A stretch of DNA of 64,000 nt, from the NCBI RefSeq assembly GCF_008123425.1, contig NZ_VSSS01000012.1, forward strand, positions 1 through 64,000. The letters are read 5' to 3'. Position 1 is the stretch's first letter. The number at the start of each line of letters is the position of its first letter. Source of the stretch: Bradyrhizobium rifense (GTDB lineage: Bacteria > Pseudomonadota > Alphaproteobacteria > Rhizobiales > Xanthobacteraceae). Both the position numbers and the translations under genes were made by a program. Below the pieces are notes generated by a model, which saw only the letters and a program-made list of their open reading frames with translations, was not told the origin of the DNA and made no database searches. Shown here piece after piece: positions 34,251-42,701 of the stretch.

Positions 34251-34281
34251 TTCAATAGTTCACTAGTATTGAACTATTGAA
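34251..34281. promoter_or_regulatory. Perfect 12-bp inverted repeat, probable ArsR operator
   Basis: TTCAATAGTTCA at 34251-34262 and TGAACTATTGAA at 34270-34281 are exact complements around CTAGTAT. The dyad lies 25 bases from the ArsR start and 35 bases from the SDR start, in the overlapping promoter zone of the two divergent genes. Its length and centre spacing fit an ArsR dimer site. Confidence 0.75.
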
Positions 34282-34315
34282 TATCGGCATCCCGCCGAAC
34301 AACGGAAGACATGCG

Positions 34316-35068
34316 ATGACCAAGAGACTCGAAGGCAAAGTTGCGCTCGTGACCGGCGCATCCAAAGGCATTGGTGCCGAAATCGCCACTCGGCTCGCGG
34401 CGGAGGGTGCGGCGGTCGCCGTCAACTACAGCAGCAGCAAGCAGGCTGCCGACCGCGTGGTCGCCGCCATCGTCGAGAAGGGTGGCAAAGCCGTCGCCGT
34501 CCACGGCAACCTGGCCGATGCCAAAAACGTAAAAGGCGTGGTCGCGGAGACTGTGAAGGCGTTCGGTCCGATCGACATCCTCGTCAACAATGCGGGCGTT
34601 TACGAGTTCGCGCCGCTCGAGGCCATCACGCCTGAGCATTTCCACAAGCATTTCGATCTCAATGTGCTCGGTCTTCTCTTGATCTCGGGGGAGGCGGTGC
34701 AGCACTTCAATCCCAAGGGCGGAAGCATCATCAACATCAGCTCCGGCGTATCGACCATCGCGCCGGCGAACACCGCGGTCTACACCGCGACGAAAGCATC
34801 GGTCGATGCGATCTCCTCGGTGCTGTCGAAGGAGCTTGCGCCGCGCAAGATCCGCGTCAACGCCGTCAATCCGGGCATGATCGCCACCGAAGGCGTCGTG
34901 TCCGCCGGCCTGCACGAGGGCGACATGCGCAACTGGATCGAATCCGCCACTCCGCTCGGCCGCATCGGCAAGGTCGAGGAGATCGCCGCCGCGGTGGCCT
35001 TCTTCGCGTCGGACGACGCGTCCTACATCACGGGCGAGACGCTTCACGTCACCGGAGGCCTTCGCTGA
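34316..35068 (+). CDS. Classical SDR oxidoreductase
   Basis: A 250-residue Rossmann enzyme with TGASKGIG near 13-20, NNAG near 90, catalytic Ser in INISSG, and the complete YxxxK (VYTATKASVDAI). The end ASYITGETLHVTGG is the usual family C-terminus. It should be a cytoplasmic NAD(P)H-dependent ketoreductase. The start at 34316 begins MTKRLEGKVALVTG. It is divergent from and probably repressed by the ArsR protein. This contrasts with the SDR at 6644, which lacks the catalytic pair. Confidence 0.9.
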   Translation: MTKRLEGKVALVTGASKGIGAEIATRLAAEGAAVAVNYSSSKQAADRVVAAIVEKGGKAVAVHGNLADAKNVKGVVAETVKAFGPIDILVNNAGVYEFAPLEAITPEHFHKHFDLNVLGLLLISGEAVQHFNPKGGSIINISSGVSTIAPANTAVYTATKASVDAISSVLSKELAPRKIRVNAVNPGMIATEGVVSAGLHEGDMRNWIESATPLGRIGKVEEIAAAVAFFASDDASYITGETLHVTGGLR

Positions 35069-35110
35069 CGAAGCGTGTGCTTTGGCGGGACTTCACCCGT
35101 TCCGATGAGA

Positions 35111-35143
35111 AGATGGCCTGCCTCGCGCGGGCCATTTTTATTT
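35111..35143 (+). terminator. Terminator hairpin of the GGCCCGC family (copy 4)
   Basis: ATGGCCTGC and GCGGGCCAT form the stem with one G-T pair, followed by TTTTATTTGG. It lies 42 bases past the SDR stop and matches the three other copies, including the upstream CGTTCCGATGAGAAG. Confidence 0.8.
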
Positions 35144-35174
35144 GGCGCAAGCCAATGGAACTACGAAACTACGG

Positions 35175-35252
35175 TGACGGGAGAAGGTACGGAGACACAC
35201 CGCCGCAGCGCTGGCTTGGCCCGCTTCTAACCCACGCAACAAAAAGCGCGAG
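35175..35252. repeat. 78-bp dispersed repeat, copy B
   Basis: A direct copy of the unit at 33806-33883, here TGACGGGAGAAGGTACGGAG...CGCCGCAGCGCTGGCTTGG...CCCACGCAACAAAAAGCGC. It lies between the SDR terminator and the convergent hypothetical gene. It has no coding potential that would explain it. Confidence 0.7.
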
Positions 35253-35313
35253 CCGGCAAAGTGCCGGCCCGCGCCGTTCAGATCAGAAGATGCTGTTGCG
35301 ATCTAGCCCAAGC

Positions 35314-35814
35314 TCAAGCCTTCGCCGGCTTATGCGGACAGACCATCGTCAGATTGAGCAGCGTCGGCGTCTTGCTGTCGCCCTCGTACTCCCACTCCAG
35401 CCGAATCTCGTGCCGGTCGGCGTTACGGTCGGTCGGCTCGTGCGTGATGATGTTGGTCTTCATCGGAATCGGCGGCTCCGCGTTGAAGCACTTGCGGACG
35501 CAGGCATCGAGCAGCGCGCATCGGGTCAGCGGAACGACCTTGGGTTCGTCCTTGGACAGCGGGGTGGTGTTCGGCTGGTTGGTGAGGTCGAGACGGGCGC
35601 GGCCCTTCTCCTTCTGCCAGTGCTTCGCGCTGCCCTGCGGCCACTTGCTCTTCGGCGTCAAAATTAGGTGATACTGGCCGTATTCCAGCGTCGGCAGGTG
35701 GATGTTTTCCGATGCTTTGAGCTTTTTGACGCTCTTCTTCATGTTCTCCAAAGGAAAGTAATTCGCATTCATCAGATCCTTAAATGGCCGGCCCGTATAA
35801 ACTCGCATGCCCAT
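35314..35814 (-). CDS. Hypothetical protein
   Basis: A 166-residue basic protein of no recognised family. From the ATG pair at 35814, preceded by GAGGGGC, it reads MGMRVYTGRPFKDL, then a lysine-rich part MKKSVKKLKASENIHLP and the segment EYGQYHLILTPKSKWPQ. Three cysteines are clustered in RCALLDACVRKCF. It has no signal peptide or membrane helix and ends TLLNLTMVCPHKP. It is a lone gene between a repeat and the cyclase gene. A start at 35742 is also possible. Confidence 0.6.
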   Translation of the reverse strand: MGMRVYTGRPFKDLMNANYFPLENMKKSVKKLKASENIHLPTLEYGQYHLILTPKSKWPQGSAKHWQKEKGRARLDLTNQPNTTPLSKDEPKVVPLTRCALLDACVRKCFNAEPPIPMKTNIITHEPTDRNADRHEIRLEWEYEGDSKTPTLLNLTMVCPHKPAKA

Positions 35815-36119
35815 ATGTTTGCCCCTCAATGAGTCCCTTGGCTTCCCCGGGAAATATGCCGCTCTGCGAAACTTGCCGGCTGGAACGAGAGCCTGGCAGC
35901 CCACGATTCGCAGCCTCTTTTCCGCGCGACATTCATGAGGCTACCACCAGAGACTGTGAATCGTCCAGATTGTCACCCGCTTTGGCAGCTCTCCGCCGGG
36001 GATGGAGCGCCTGCCCTGTTACTAGGCGTTGCTAAGCAAGGTTCGATCAGCGATCTTGTTGCGATCCGCGCGCGGGAGCCCGATCGACAGTGCCTTTGGA
36101 ATCACTTGAGAGCGCGGGA
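35815..36119. other. Divergent gap before the cyclase gene
   Basis: 305 bases with no supported gene. It should contain the promoters of the hypothetical gene and of the cyclase regulator. No dyad or repeat stands out. Confidence 0.4.
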
Positions 36120-39100
36120 ATGCATTGCGCTGCATGTCAGTCGACACTCGCCCCAGGCGACAGCCGGTGCCCTAAATGCGGCGCGGCGGTTCGGCGGGCG
36201 GATCCGGACAGCGAACGCCGATTCGTCACGATCCTCCGCGCCGACGTGATCGATTCCACCGGCCTCGTCGCCGAGCTCGATCCGGAGGCAGCGGTCTCGC
36301 GCCTGGAGCCGGCGCTGGCCGCCATGCGCGGCGCGGTCCGACAATTCGGCGGCATCGTCAGCAAGGAGCTGGGCGACGGGCTTGCCGCGGTGTTCGGTGC
36401 CCCGATCGCGGACGACAACCATGCGCCGCTGGCGTGCCATGCCGCGATCGAGCTGGTCCGGCGCGTTGCCAGCCTCGGTGATCCCGCCCTTCAGGTCCGG
36501 GTCGGCCTGCACTCCGGCCACGTCGTTGCCTACATGGTCGCCAGCGAATTCTCCAAGGTCTACGAGATCGGCGGCGCCGCCCAGCATCTGGCCGCGCGGC
36601 TGGAGCAGGAGGCCGAGGCGAACCAGATCTACGTCTCGGAAGCCTGTCAAAATCTCGCCGACGGGCATGTCCGGTTCGAGCATCTGGGCGGCAAATCGCT
36701 GCGCGGCTTCAGCCAGCCCGTGCCGGTCTACCGGATCGTGGGTGCCAGCGATCTGTCGAGCTGGCGGGTCCGGCGCGCCCGCAGCGTCTCCCGATTCGTC
36801 GATCGTACCACCGAGCGAGCCCTGCTGGACCGCGCGGCCGGGCAGGCCAGGGCCAGCCGGCAGACCGTCCTGCTGCTCGGCGATGCCGGCATCGGCAAAT
36901 CACGGCTGGGGCACGAGTTCGCCCAGAAGCTCAGGGCCGAGGGCTGGCGGCTGATCGACGCCGAGTGCAGCCCGAATCTCCAGGGCGCTCCCTTCAGCAC
37001 GCTCAAGCGAATCCTGCTGTCGGCCATGGACGCAGCCGCAAGGGACCCCGGCAATCCCGGCGACCCCCTGAAGGACCTGACCGCGATCCAGCAGAGCGCC
37101 CTCGACGCGGTGCTCGATGTGCCGATCGCGAACCCGCAATGGGACGAGCTCGAGCCTCATGCCCGCGGGCGCGTGATCTCCGATGCGAGCTGCGCCGTCA
37201 TCCGGAGCCTGGCCAGTCGCCAGCCGACGGTCCTCCTGTTGGAGGATCTGCACTGGATCGACCGGGCCAGCGACGTCGTCGTGGCCGCCATTGCCTCGCT
37301 GGCGGCGCCCGATCTTCTCGTGCTGTTCACCTCCCGCCCGAACGGCATGCCGGTCTGGATCGCGCGCTGCCACGCCGAGGTCGTCGCGATGCGGCCGCTC
37401 GACGACGATTCGGGACTGGCAATGCTGTCCGACATGCTCGGATCATCCGAGACGAATGCCGATCTGAAGAGCCGGATCATCTCCCATACCGCCAACGTAC
37501 CGCTGTTCATCGAGGAGGTTTGCCGGGGCTTGAAGGACAGCGGTACCTTGCGTGGCGAGTGGGGCGACCTCGCATTGGTGCGCCCGATCGACGAGCTCGG
37601 TATTCCCACCAGCATTCAGGGCGTGATCGCGGCGCGCCTCGACCGCGTGTCGAAGCAGGAGCGGTCCGTCTTGCAGGTCGCGGCCGCGCTGGGGTCGCGG
37701 TCGAGCGAGGCCATGCTGCGGAAGATTGCGATCCTGCCGGAAGATGCCCTGCGCGGCTGCCTCGTCTCGCTCGATCGCGCCGAGCTGCTGGTCCGGATCG
37801 ACAGCGAATTGGAAGATTCGCTGGAGTTCCGCCACGAGATGGTCCGTCAGGTCACCTACGATTCGATGGTCGAAAAGGTGCGCGAGGATATCCACGCCCG
37901 CATTCTTGCCGCACTCGAAGGCACCGAGGCTGAGGATTCCGACAAGCTCTGCTATCACGCCACGCGGGCCAAGGATTGGGACAAGGCGTTCGCTTACGGC
38001 CGGGCCTCGGCGCGAAAATGCCTGGCGCGATCCGCCTTCACCGATGCTGCGGACTATTTCGAGACCGCGATGCGATCGCTGGATATGACGCCGGTGACCC
38101 CCACGCGGGAAGCGAGCGCTGTGGATATTCGCATCGAGGCCCGCGCGGCGTTCATTGCATCCGGCCACCTCTCCGAATGGCTGAACCTCGGCAAGGAAGC
38201 CGAGCGTCGCGCCGATGCAATCAACGACATCGGTCGGAAGGTGGCGGCGATGACGGTCATGGCGGCAGCGCAGAATTTCTATGGCTCGCCGGCCGAAGCG
38301 GTCGCGCTCAACGAGGAAGTCGTGGGCCTCGCAGAGCAATCGGACAGCTCGGGCTGGCTCAACGCCGCGCAATACGGCCTCGGTCAGGTGTACTTCCTCG
38401 CCGGCCGCTATCGCGAGGCGGACGGTTTGTTCGCACGAACCCGCGCCCAATTGATGGGGCCGGAGGCGAGTGCGCCCTTCGGGACGACAGCGAAATACGC
38501 GTTGCTGCTTTGCTGCATGATGGGCAGCATCAATCACACCGTCATGGGCGACCTGGACGCCGCCGAACAGGTCCAGCGACACGCCGACGCGATCGCGGAT
38601 GAAACCAACCGCCCCTATGACCGCGTCGCAGCGGCCTATAGCGGCGGCTGGCTGAAGCTGGGCCGGGGCGATCTCGCGGCAGGCGTGGCGATCCTCGAAC
38701 AGGGTTTCGTGCTCGCGCAAAAGCACGGCATCCGGCTGTTCGTGCCGGTGCTCGCCTGCCATCTCGGCATCGCCTATCTGGAGCAGGGCCTGTTCGACCG
38801 GGCGCGCGGCATGCTGGCCGAGGCGCGCGAAGAGGCCCGCAGCGTCGGCTACACCTCGGCGGTGCTGCGCTCGTCGATCTACCTGGCTTTGGCGACCAAC
38901 CAGCTCGGCGATGCCCAGGCGGCCCAGAACATGCTGCGCGAGGCGCGCAACACCGCGCGCCAGCAGGGTTTTTCCGGCCTCGAGGCCGAGGCCCTGTTCG
39001 GCGAGGCCGTGGTGACGCCGCCATCGAACGAGGAGAACCGGACCATCATCCTCTCCGCGCTGCGCGCCGCGATCGCGATCGCCTCCGAGAGCGGTGCGAA

Positions 39101-39167
39101 GCCGCTGCTGCAGAAGGCCGAGGCGATGCTGAACGGCATGCTCGCCGCGGGCGATCAGCTGACCTGA
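36120..39167 (+). CDS. Cyclase-ATPase-TPR signalling protein
   Basis: A large cytoplasmic protein of about 1015 residues. Residues 1-25 form a zinc ribbon (CAAC...CPKC). About 33-200 is a class III nucleotide cyclase domain with metal-binding D42 and D86 (LRADVIDSTG, GDGLAAVFG); the usual Asn of VNxAAR is Gln (Q155) while R160 stays. Next comes an AAA/STAND ATPase with P-loop GDAGIGKS (254-261) and Walker B VLLLEDLHW. The C-terminal half is TPR-like helical repeats. Such proteins couple a scaffold to cAMP signalling or act as regulators. A GTG at 36090 is an alternative start. It is a lone gene followed by opgC. Confidence 0.85.
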   Translation: MHCAACQSTLAPGDSRCPKCGAAVRRADPDSERRFVTILRADVIDSTGLVAELDPEAAVSRLEPALAAMRGAVRQFGGIVSKELGDGLAAVFGAPIADDNHAPLACHAAIELVRRVASLGDPALQVRVGLHSGHVVAYMVASEFSKVYEIGGAAQHLAARLEQEAEANQIYVSEACQNLADGHVRFEHLGGKSLRGFSQPVPVYRIVGASDLSSWRVRRARSVSRFVDRTTERALLDRAAGQARASRQTVLLLGDAGIGKSRLGHEFAQKLRAEGWRLIDAECSPNLQGAPFSTLKRILLSAMDAAARDPGNPGDPLKDLTAIQQSALDAVLDVPIANPQWDELEPHARGRVISDASCAVIRSLASRQPTVLLLEDLHWIDRASDVVVAAIASLAAPDLLVLFTSRPNGMPVWIARCHAEVVAMRPLDDDSGLAMLSDMLGSSETNADLKSRIISHTANVPLFIEEVCRGLKDSGTLRGEWGDLALVRPIDELGIPTSIQGVIAARLDRVSKQERSVLQVAAALGSRSSEAMLRKIAILPEDALRGCLVSLDRAELLVRIDSELEDSLEFRHEMVRQVTYDSMVEKVREDIHARILAALEGTEAEDSDKLCYHATRAKDWDKAFAYGRASARKCLARSAFTDAADYFETAMRSLDMTPVTPTREASAVDIRIEARAAFIASGHLSEWLNLGKEAERRADAINDIGRKVAAMTVMAAAQNFYGSPAEAVALNEEVVGLAEQSDSSGWLNAAQYGLGQVYFLAGRYREADGLFARTRAQLMGPEASAPFGTTAKYALLLCCMMGSINHTVMGDLDAAEQVQRHADAIADETNRPYDRVAAAYSGGWLKLGRGDLAAGVAILEQGFVLAQKHGIRLFVPVLACHLGIAYLEQGLFDRARGMLAEAREEARSVGYTSAVLRSSIYLALATNQLGDAQAAQNMLREARNTARQQGFSGLEAEALFGEAVVTPPSNEENRTIILSALRAAIAIASESGAKPLLQKAEAMLNGMLAAGDQLT

Positions 39168-39438
39168 GCCGCGGTCGCGAGGCCTTTCGTTTTTGCCCGA
39201 CGGGTCAACCAGGTTTCGCAGGCGGCGCAAGCACTTAGCTACTGTGCATGGGGTTGTTTTCGCAGTCCTTTGTTGAGAGGCCGGCGCGTCGTCATGACAA
39301 AGTCCCTTGCGCGGACCTCAAGGTCGGCTACCGTTCGGTTCTAGTCGCCGGATCAGGTGACGATTTGATTGATCTATTTTAGCATCCGAATTCATCGGCG
39401 CCGCGACGGCGCGACGCCCACCGGACCGAGGCGGGGCC

Positions 39439-40659
39439 ATGACCATACGGGACCAGCAAGCTCTCTTGGCTCCGGTCGAGCGCGATTTGCGGCTCGACCT
39501 CTTCCGCGGCATCGGCCTGTGGATGATCTTCCTCGATCACATCCCGCACGACGTCGTGGCCTGGCTGACCTTGCGCAATTACGGTTTCAGCGATGCTGCC
39601 GAGTTCTTCGTCTTCATCTCCGGCTACCTGGTCGGCTGGATCTACGGGCCGATCGTCGCCGGCGGCTGGTTCCTCGCCGCGCTGAAGCGGCTGTGGCGGC
39701 GCGCGGCGGAAATGTATGTCGCCCACATCATGCTGTTCCTGCTGTTCACGGCGCAGATCGCCCGCACGATCAGGAGGTTCGACAACCCGATGTATGCGGA
39801 CGAATTCAACGTTCACAGTTTTCTCGACCATCCGGACATCCTGATCGGGCAGGCGCTGTCGCTGCGCTATAAGCCGGTCAATCTCGACGTGCTGCCGCTC
39901 TACATCACGCTGGTGCTCGCAGCGCCCTTCATCATTTGGTGCCTGGTGCGCCGGCCGAACCTGACACTTGCTGCCTCCGCGGTGCTCTATGTGCTGTCGC
40001 GCTGGTTCGACTGGAACATCGCTTCCTATCCGCCGGGCACGACCTGGTACTTCAATCCGTTCTGCTGGCAGCTCATGTTCGTCGTCGCCGCGTGGTGCGG
40101 CGTCGGCCAGATCGAGAAGATCGCCAAATGGGTCTGGTCGAAGCCGGTGATGGGCCTGGCGGCGGCATGGATTGCGTTCGCCCTCCTGATCGTGATGACA
40201 TGGCACATTCACGCGCTCGAGGCCCTGATCCCGAAATGGATGATCAAGGCGATCTATCCGATCGACAAGACCGACCTCGACATGCTGCGCTTCACGCATT
40301 TCCTGGCGCTCGGGATCTGGGTGACCTATTTCGTCCCGCGCCACTGGAAGGCATTGCATTTGAAATGGCTGCGCCCGGTCATCCTGTGCGGCCAGCACTC
40401 GCTCCCGATCTTTTGCCTCAGCGTGTTCCTGTCGTTCTCGGCGCATTGGATCCTGATGCAATACACAAGGGGCGTCTGGGAGCAGCTCGCCGTCTCCTTC
40501 GCCGGCTTCGCCATCATGGTCGGCGCCGCGTGGCTGCTCGACCGCGCCGAGCGGGTGCCCAGCCTCTTCGTCAAGGTGACCGATGTCGACGACGAGCCGG
40601 AGCCTAGCGCCGAAGGCGCAACGGTAAAGGTCATCGCCGCAGCTCCCGTTAGCCGCTGA
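39439..40659 (+). CDS. opgC: OpgC family membrane acyltransferase
   Basis: A 406-residue inner-membrane protein with about ten helices, beginning RDLRLDLFRGIGLWMIFLDHIPHDV, the OpgC signature with the conserved D and H. OpgC succinylates osmoregulated periplasmic glucans in rhizobia and Rhodobacter. The opgGH glucan synthesis genes are not in this window, so glucan as substrate rests on the family alone. The start has GAGGCGGGG. A degraded GGGCCCATCGCGTCGCGCGGGC hairpin follows the stop. Confidence 0.8.
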   Translation: MTIRDQQALLAPVERDLRLDLFRGIGLWMIFLDHIPHDVVAWLTLRNYGFSDAAEFFVFISGYLVGWIYGPIVAGGWFLAALKRLWRRAAEMYVAHIMLFLLFTAQIARTIRRFDNPMYADEFNVHSFLDHPDILIGQALSLRYKPVNLDVLPLYITLVLAAPFIIWCLVRRPNLTLAASAVLYVLSRWFDWNIASYPPGTTWYFNPFCWQLMFVVAAWCGVGQIEKIAKWVWSKPVMGLAAAWIAFALLIVMTWHIHALEALIPKWMIKAIYPIDKTDLDMLRFTHFLALGIWVTYFVPRHWKALHLKWLRPVILCGQHSLPIFCLSVFLSFSAHWILMQYTRGVWEQLAVSFAGFAIMVGAAWLLDRAERVPSLFVKVTDVDDEPEPSAEGATVKVIAAAPVSR

Positions 40660-40700
40660 GGGCCCATCGCGTCGCGCGGGCGATTTTTCAGGGGATATCC

Positions 40701-41195
40701 ATGTCGAGACTCTTGTTGACGATGGCCGGCGCCCTTCTGCTCCTCATCTGCAACGCATCGGCGCAGGCGCAGGCGCCGTCGCCCGAGGCGATGGATGCTG
40801 CGCGAAAACTCGTCACCACGCTGAAGATCGCGGATCAGTATCGCGCGGCTCTCCCGCAGCTCATGCTCAAACTGAGACCCGTGGTCGCCCAGGACAGGCC
40901 GGAGATCGAGCACGATTATGATGCGATGACCGCGCCGGGCTCCGACATCTACGCACCGTTCGCCGCTGCCATGATCGACCAGATCGCCGCCCTCTATGCC
41001 GCCAGCTTCACCGTGGAAGAGCTGCGCCAGATCGAGGCATTCTATGTCCAGCCGGCCGGCCGGAAGCTTTTGGAGAAATCGGATGCGCTGGCCCAAGCGA
41101 GTGCACAGATCGGCCAGGACGCGAATCAGAAGGCCGTCGACGAACTAAAGCAGCGCCTCACCGAGGCGTTGCGCCAGAAGGGGCGCAAGCCGTAG
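40701..41195 (+). CDS. Exported DUF2059 protein
   Basis: 164 residues with a signal peptide (LLLTMAGALLLLICNASAQAQA) and a helical DUF2059 domain containing FTVEELRQIEAFYVQPAGRKLLEKS, the hallmark segment. It should be periplasmic. The family is of unknown function, found across proteobacteria. It follows opgC by about 40 bases on the same strand and may share its transcript, but converges on the ABC transporter operon with nine bases between stops. Confidence 0.85.
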   Translation: MSRLLLTMAGALLLLICNASAQAQAPSPEAMDAARKLVTTLKIADQYRAALPQLMLKLRPVVAQDRPEIEHDYDAMTAPGSDIYAPFAAAMIDQIAALYAASFTVEELRQIEAFYVQPAGRKLLEKSDALAQASAQIGQDANQKAVDELKQRLTEALRQKGRKP

Positions 41196-41204
41196 GCGCT
41201 GCCT

Positions 41205-42701
41205 CTAGTGAATCGCCGCGTACATGATCTTCTCTTCCGTCGCCTCCAGCGCCGAAAACTCTTCCACGACCTTGCCCTGACGTGAAACCAGGATGCGGTC
41301 GGAGAGCGCCATGATCTCGGGCAGATAGGATGAGATGACCACGACCGCCTTACCCTCGTTGGCGAGCCGGTTGATCAGTTCGTGAATCTCAACGATGGCG
41401 CCGACGTCGACGCCGCGGGTCGGCTCGTCGAAGATGATCAGGTCCGGCTCCTGCACCAGCGATTTGGCGATCACGACTTTCTGCTGGTTGCCGCCGGACA
41501 GCTCGACCACCTTGCCATCGTTACCGATGGCGCGAACCTTCAGCTTTTCGATCCAGGTCTTGCCGACTGTGTCGTTTTCCCGCCGCGACAGCATCATCCG
41601 GCCCTTGGGAAACTTCGACAGCAGGCCGAGATAGATGTTGCGCGCGATCGAGGATGTCTCGAAGAAACCCTCGACCTTGCGATCCTCGGTGACATAGGCG
41701 ATGCCAGCCTTGACCGCCGGTGCCGGCACCCGGTAGCGCACCGGCTGGTCGTGCAGCAGGATTTCGCCGCCGTGGAAGAAGTCGCGCTTGAGCACGCCGG
41801 CGACGATCTTGAAGGTCTCGGTGCGGCCCGCGCCGACGAGGCCGAACACGCCGGTGATCTGTCCGGCGAACACCGACAGCGAATTGTTCTTCACCATCGG
41901 CGCCATCTTCAAATTCTGCACCGTGAGCACGCGCGCGCCAGCCGGCCGCACGCTGCTTTTGCGCGCGCCATAGAGCGTGTTGGAGAGGTCGCGCCCGACC
42001 ATGGCCTGCACGATCGCGGCGCGGTCGAACTTGGCGACATCGTCGGTCACGACGTGCTTGCCGTCGCGCAGCACCGTGATGCGGTCGGCCAGCAGCAGCG
42101 CTTCTTCCAGCGCATGCGAGATGAAGACGATCGAGACGCCGCGCTTCTTGAGATCGCGGACGAGGTCGAAGAAGTATTTCTTTTCTTCCGGCGTCAGCGA
42201 TGCGGTCGGTTCGTCGAAGATGATGACCTTGGCGCGGTGCAGGACCGCGCGTGCGATTTCGACCATCTGCTTCTTGGCCGCGCCAAGGCCGCCGACGGTT
42301 GCGGTCGGCGTGACGTCGAAATTGAGCGACTGCAAAAACTGCTGCGCGGCGATGTAGATGCCGCGCAGGCGGTTGTAAAACTTCTCCTGCCCGAGAAACA
42401 GGTTCTGCGCGACCGTCATGGTCGGCACCAGGCTGTTCTCCTGGAACACCATGGCGATGCCGAGATTGCGCGCCTCCAATGGCGTCTTGGGCGCGACATC
42501 GGCGCCATCGACCGTCATGGTCCCCGAGGTCAGCGTCACCACGCCCGCCATGACCTTGGTGAGGGTGGACTTGCCGGCACCGTTCTCGCCGACCAATGCG
42601 TGGATCTCGCCGCGGCGGAGGTCGAAGTCGACCCCGTCGATGGCAGGCACGCCGGCGTAGAGTTTTGTCGCCTTGCGCAGCGAGAGTGCAATGTCGCTCA
42701 T
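41205..42701 (-). CDS. Sugar ABC transporter ATP-binding protein (RbsA/MglA type)
   Basis: A 498-residue fused double ATPase. The first Walker A is GENGAGKST at 38-46 and its Walker B is VIIFDEPTASLTPEE. The signature of the second half is ELSGGNQQK, followed by LIIFDEPTRGVD. The second P-loop is degenerate (GLVGAGRTE), as usual in RbsA/MglA/XylG proteins. The start at 42701 overlaps the preceding stop (ATGA), showing translational coupling. It is the last gene of a six-gene operon and powers the two permeases. The sugar is unknown. Confidence 0.93.
   Translation of the reverse strand: MSDIALSLRKATKLYAGVPAIDGVDFDLRRGEIHALVGENGAGKSTLTKVMAGVVTLTSGTMTVDGADVAPKTPLEARNLGIAMVFQENSLVPTMTVAQNLFLGQEKFYNRLRGIYIAAQQFLQSLNFDVTPTATVGGLGAAKKQMVEIARAVLHRAKVIIFDEPTASLTPEEKKYFFDLVRDLKKRGVSIVFISHALEEALLLADRITVLRDGKHVVTDDVAKFDRAAIVQAMVGRDLSNTLYGARKSSVRPAGARVLTVQNLKMAPMVKNNSLSVFAGQITGVFGLVGAGRTETFKIVAGVLKRDFFHGGEILLHDQPVRYRVPAPAVKAGIAYVTEDRKVEGFFETSSIARNIYLGLLSKFPKGRMMLSRRENDTVGKTWIEKLKVRAIGNDGKVVELSGGNQQKVVIAKSLVQEPDLIIFDEPTRGVDVGAIVEIHELINRLANEGKAVVVISSYLPEIMALSDRILVSRQGKVVEEFSALEATEEKIMYAAIH

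Noticed and set aside
37443..39230. Open frame of 595 codons on the minus strand
   Set aside because: It is antisense to the ATPase/TPR part of the cyclase protein and has no ribosome site or family resemblance.
39168..39438. Possible small gene between the cyclase and opgC
   Set aside because: No frame with a ribosome site was found in these 271 bases; one minus-strand frame reaches into opgC and is arginine- and serine-rich without pattern.
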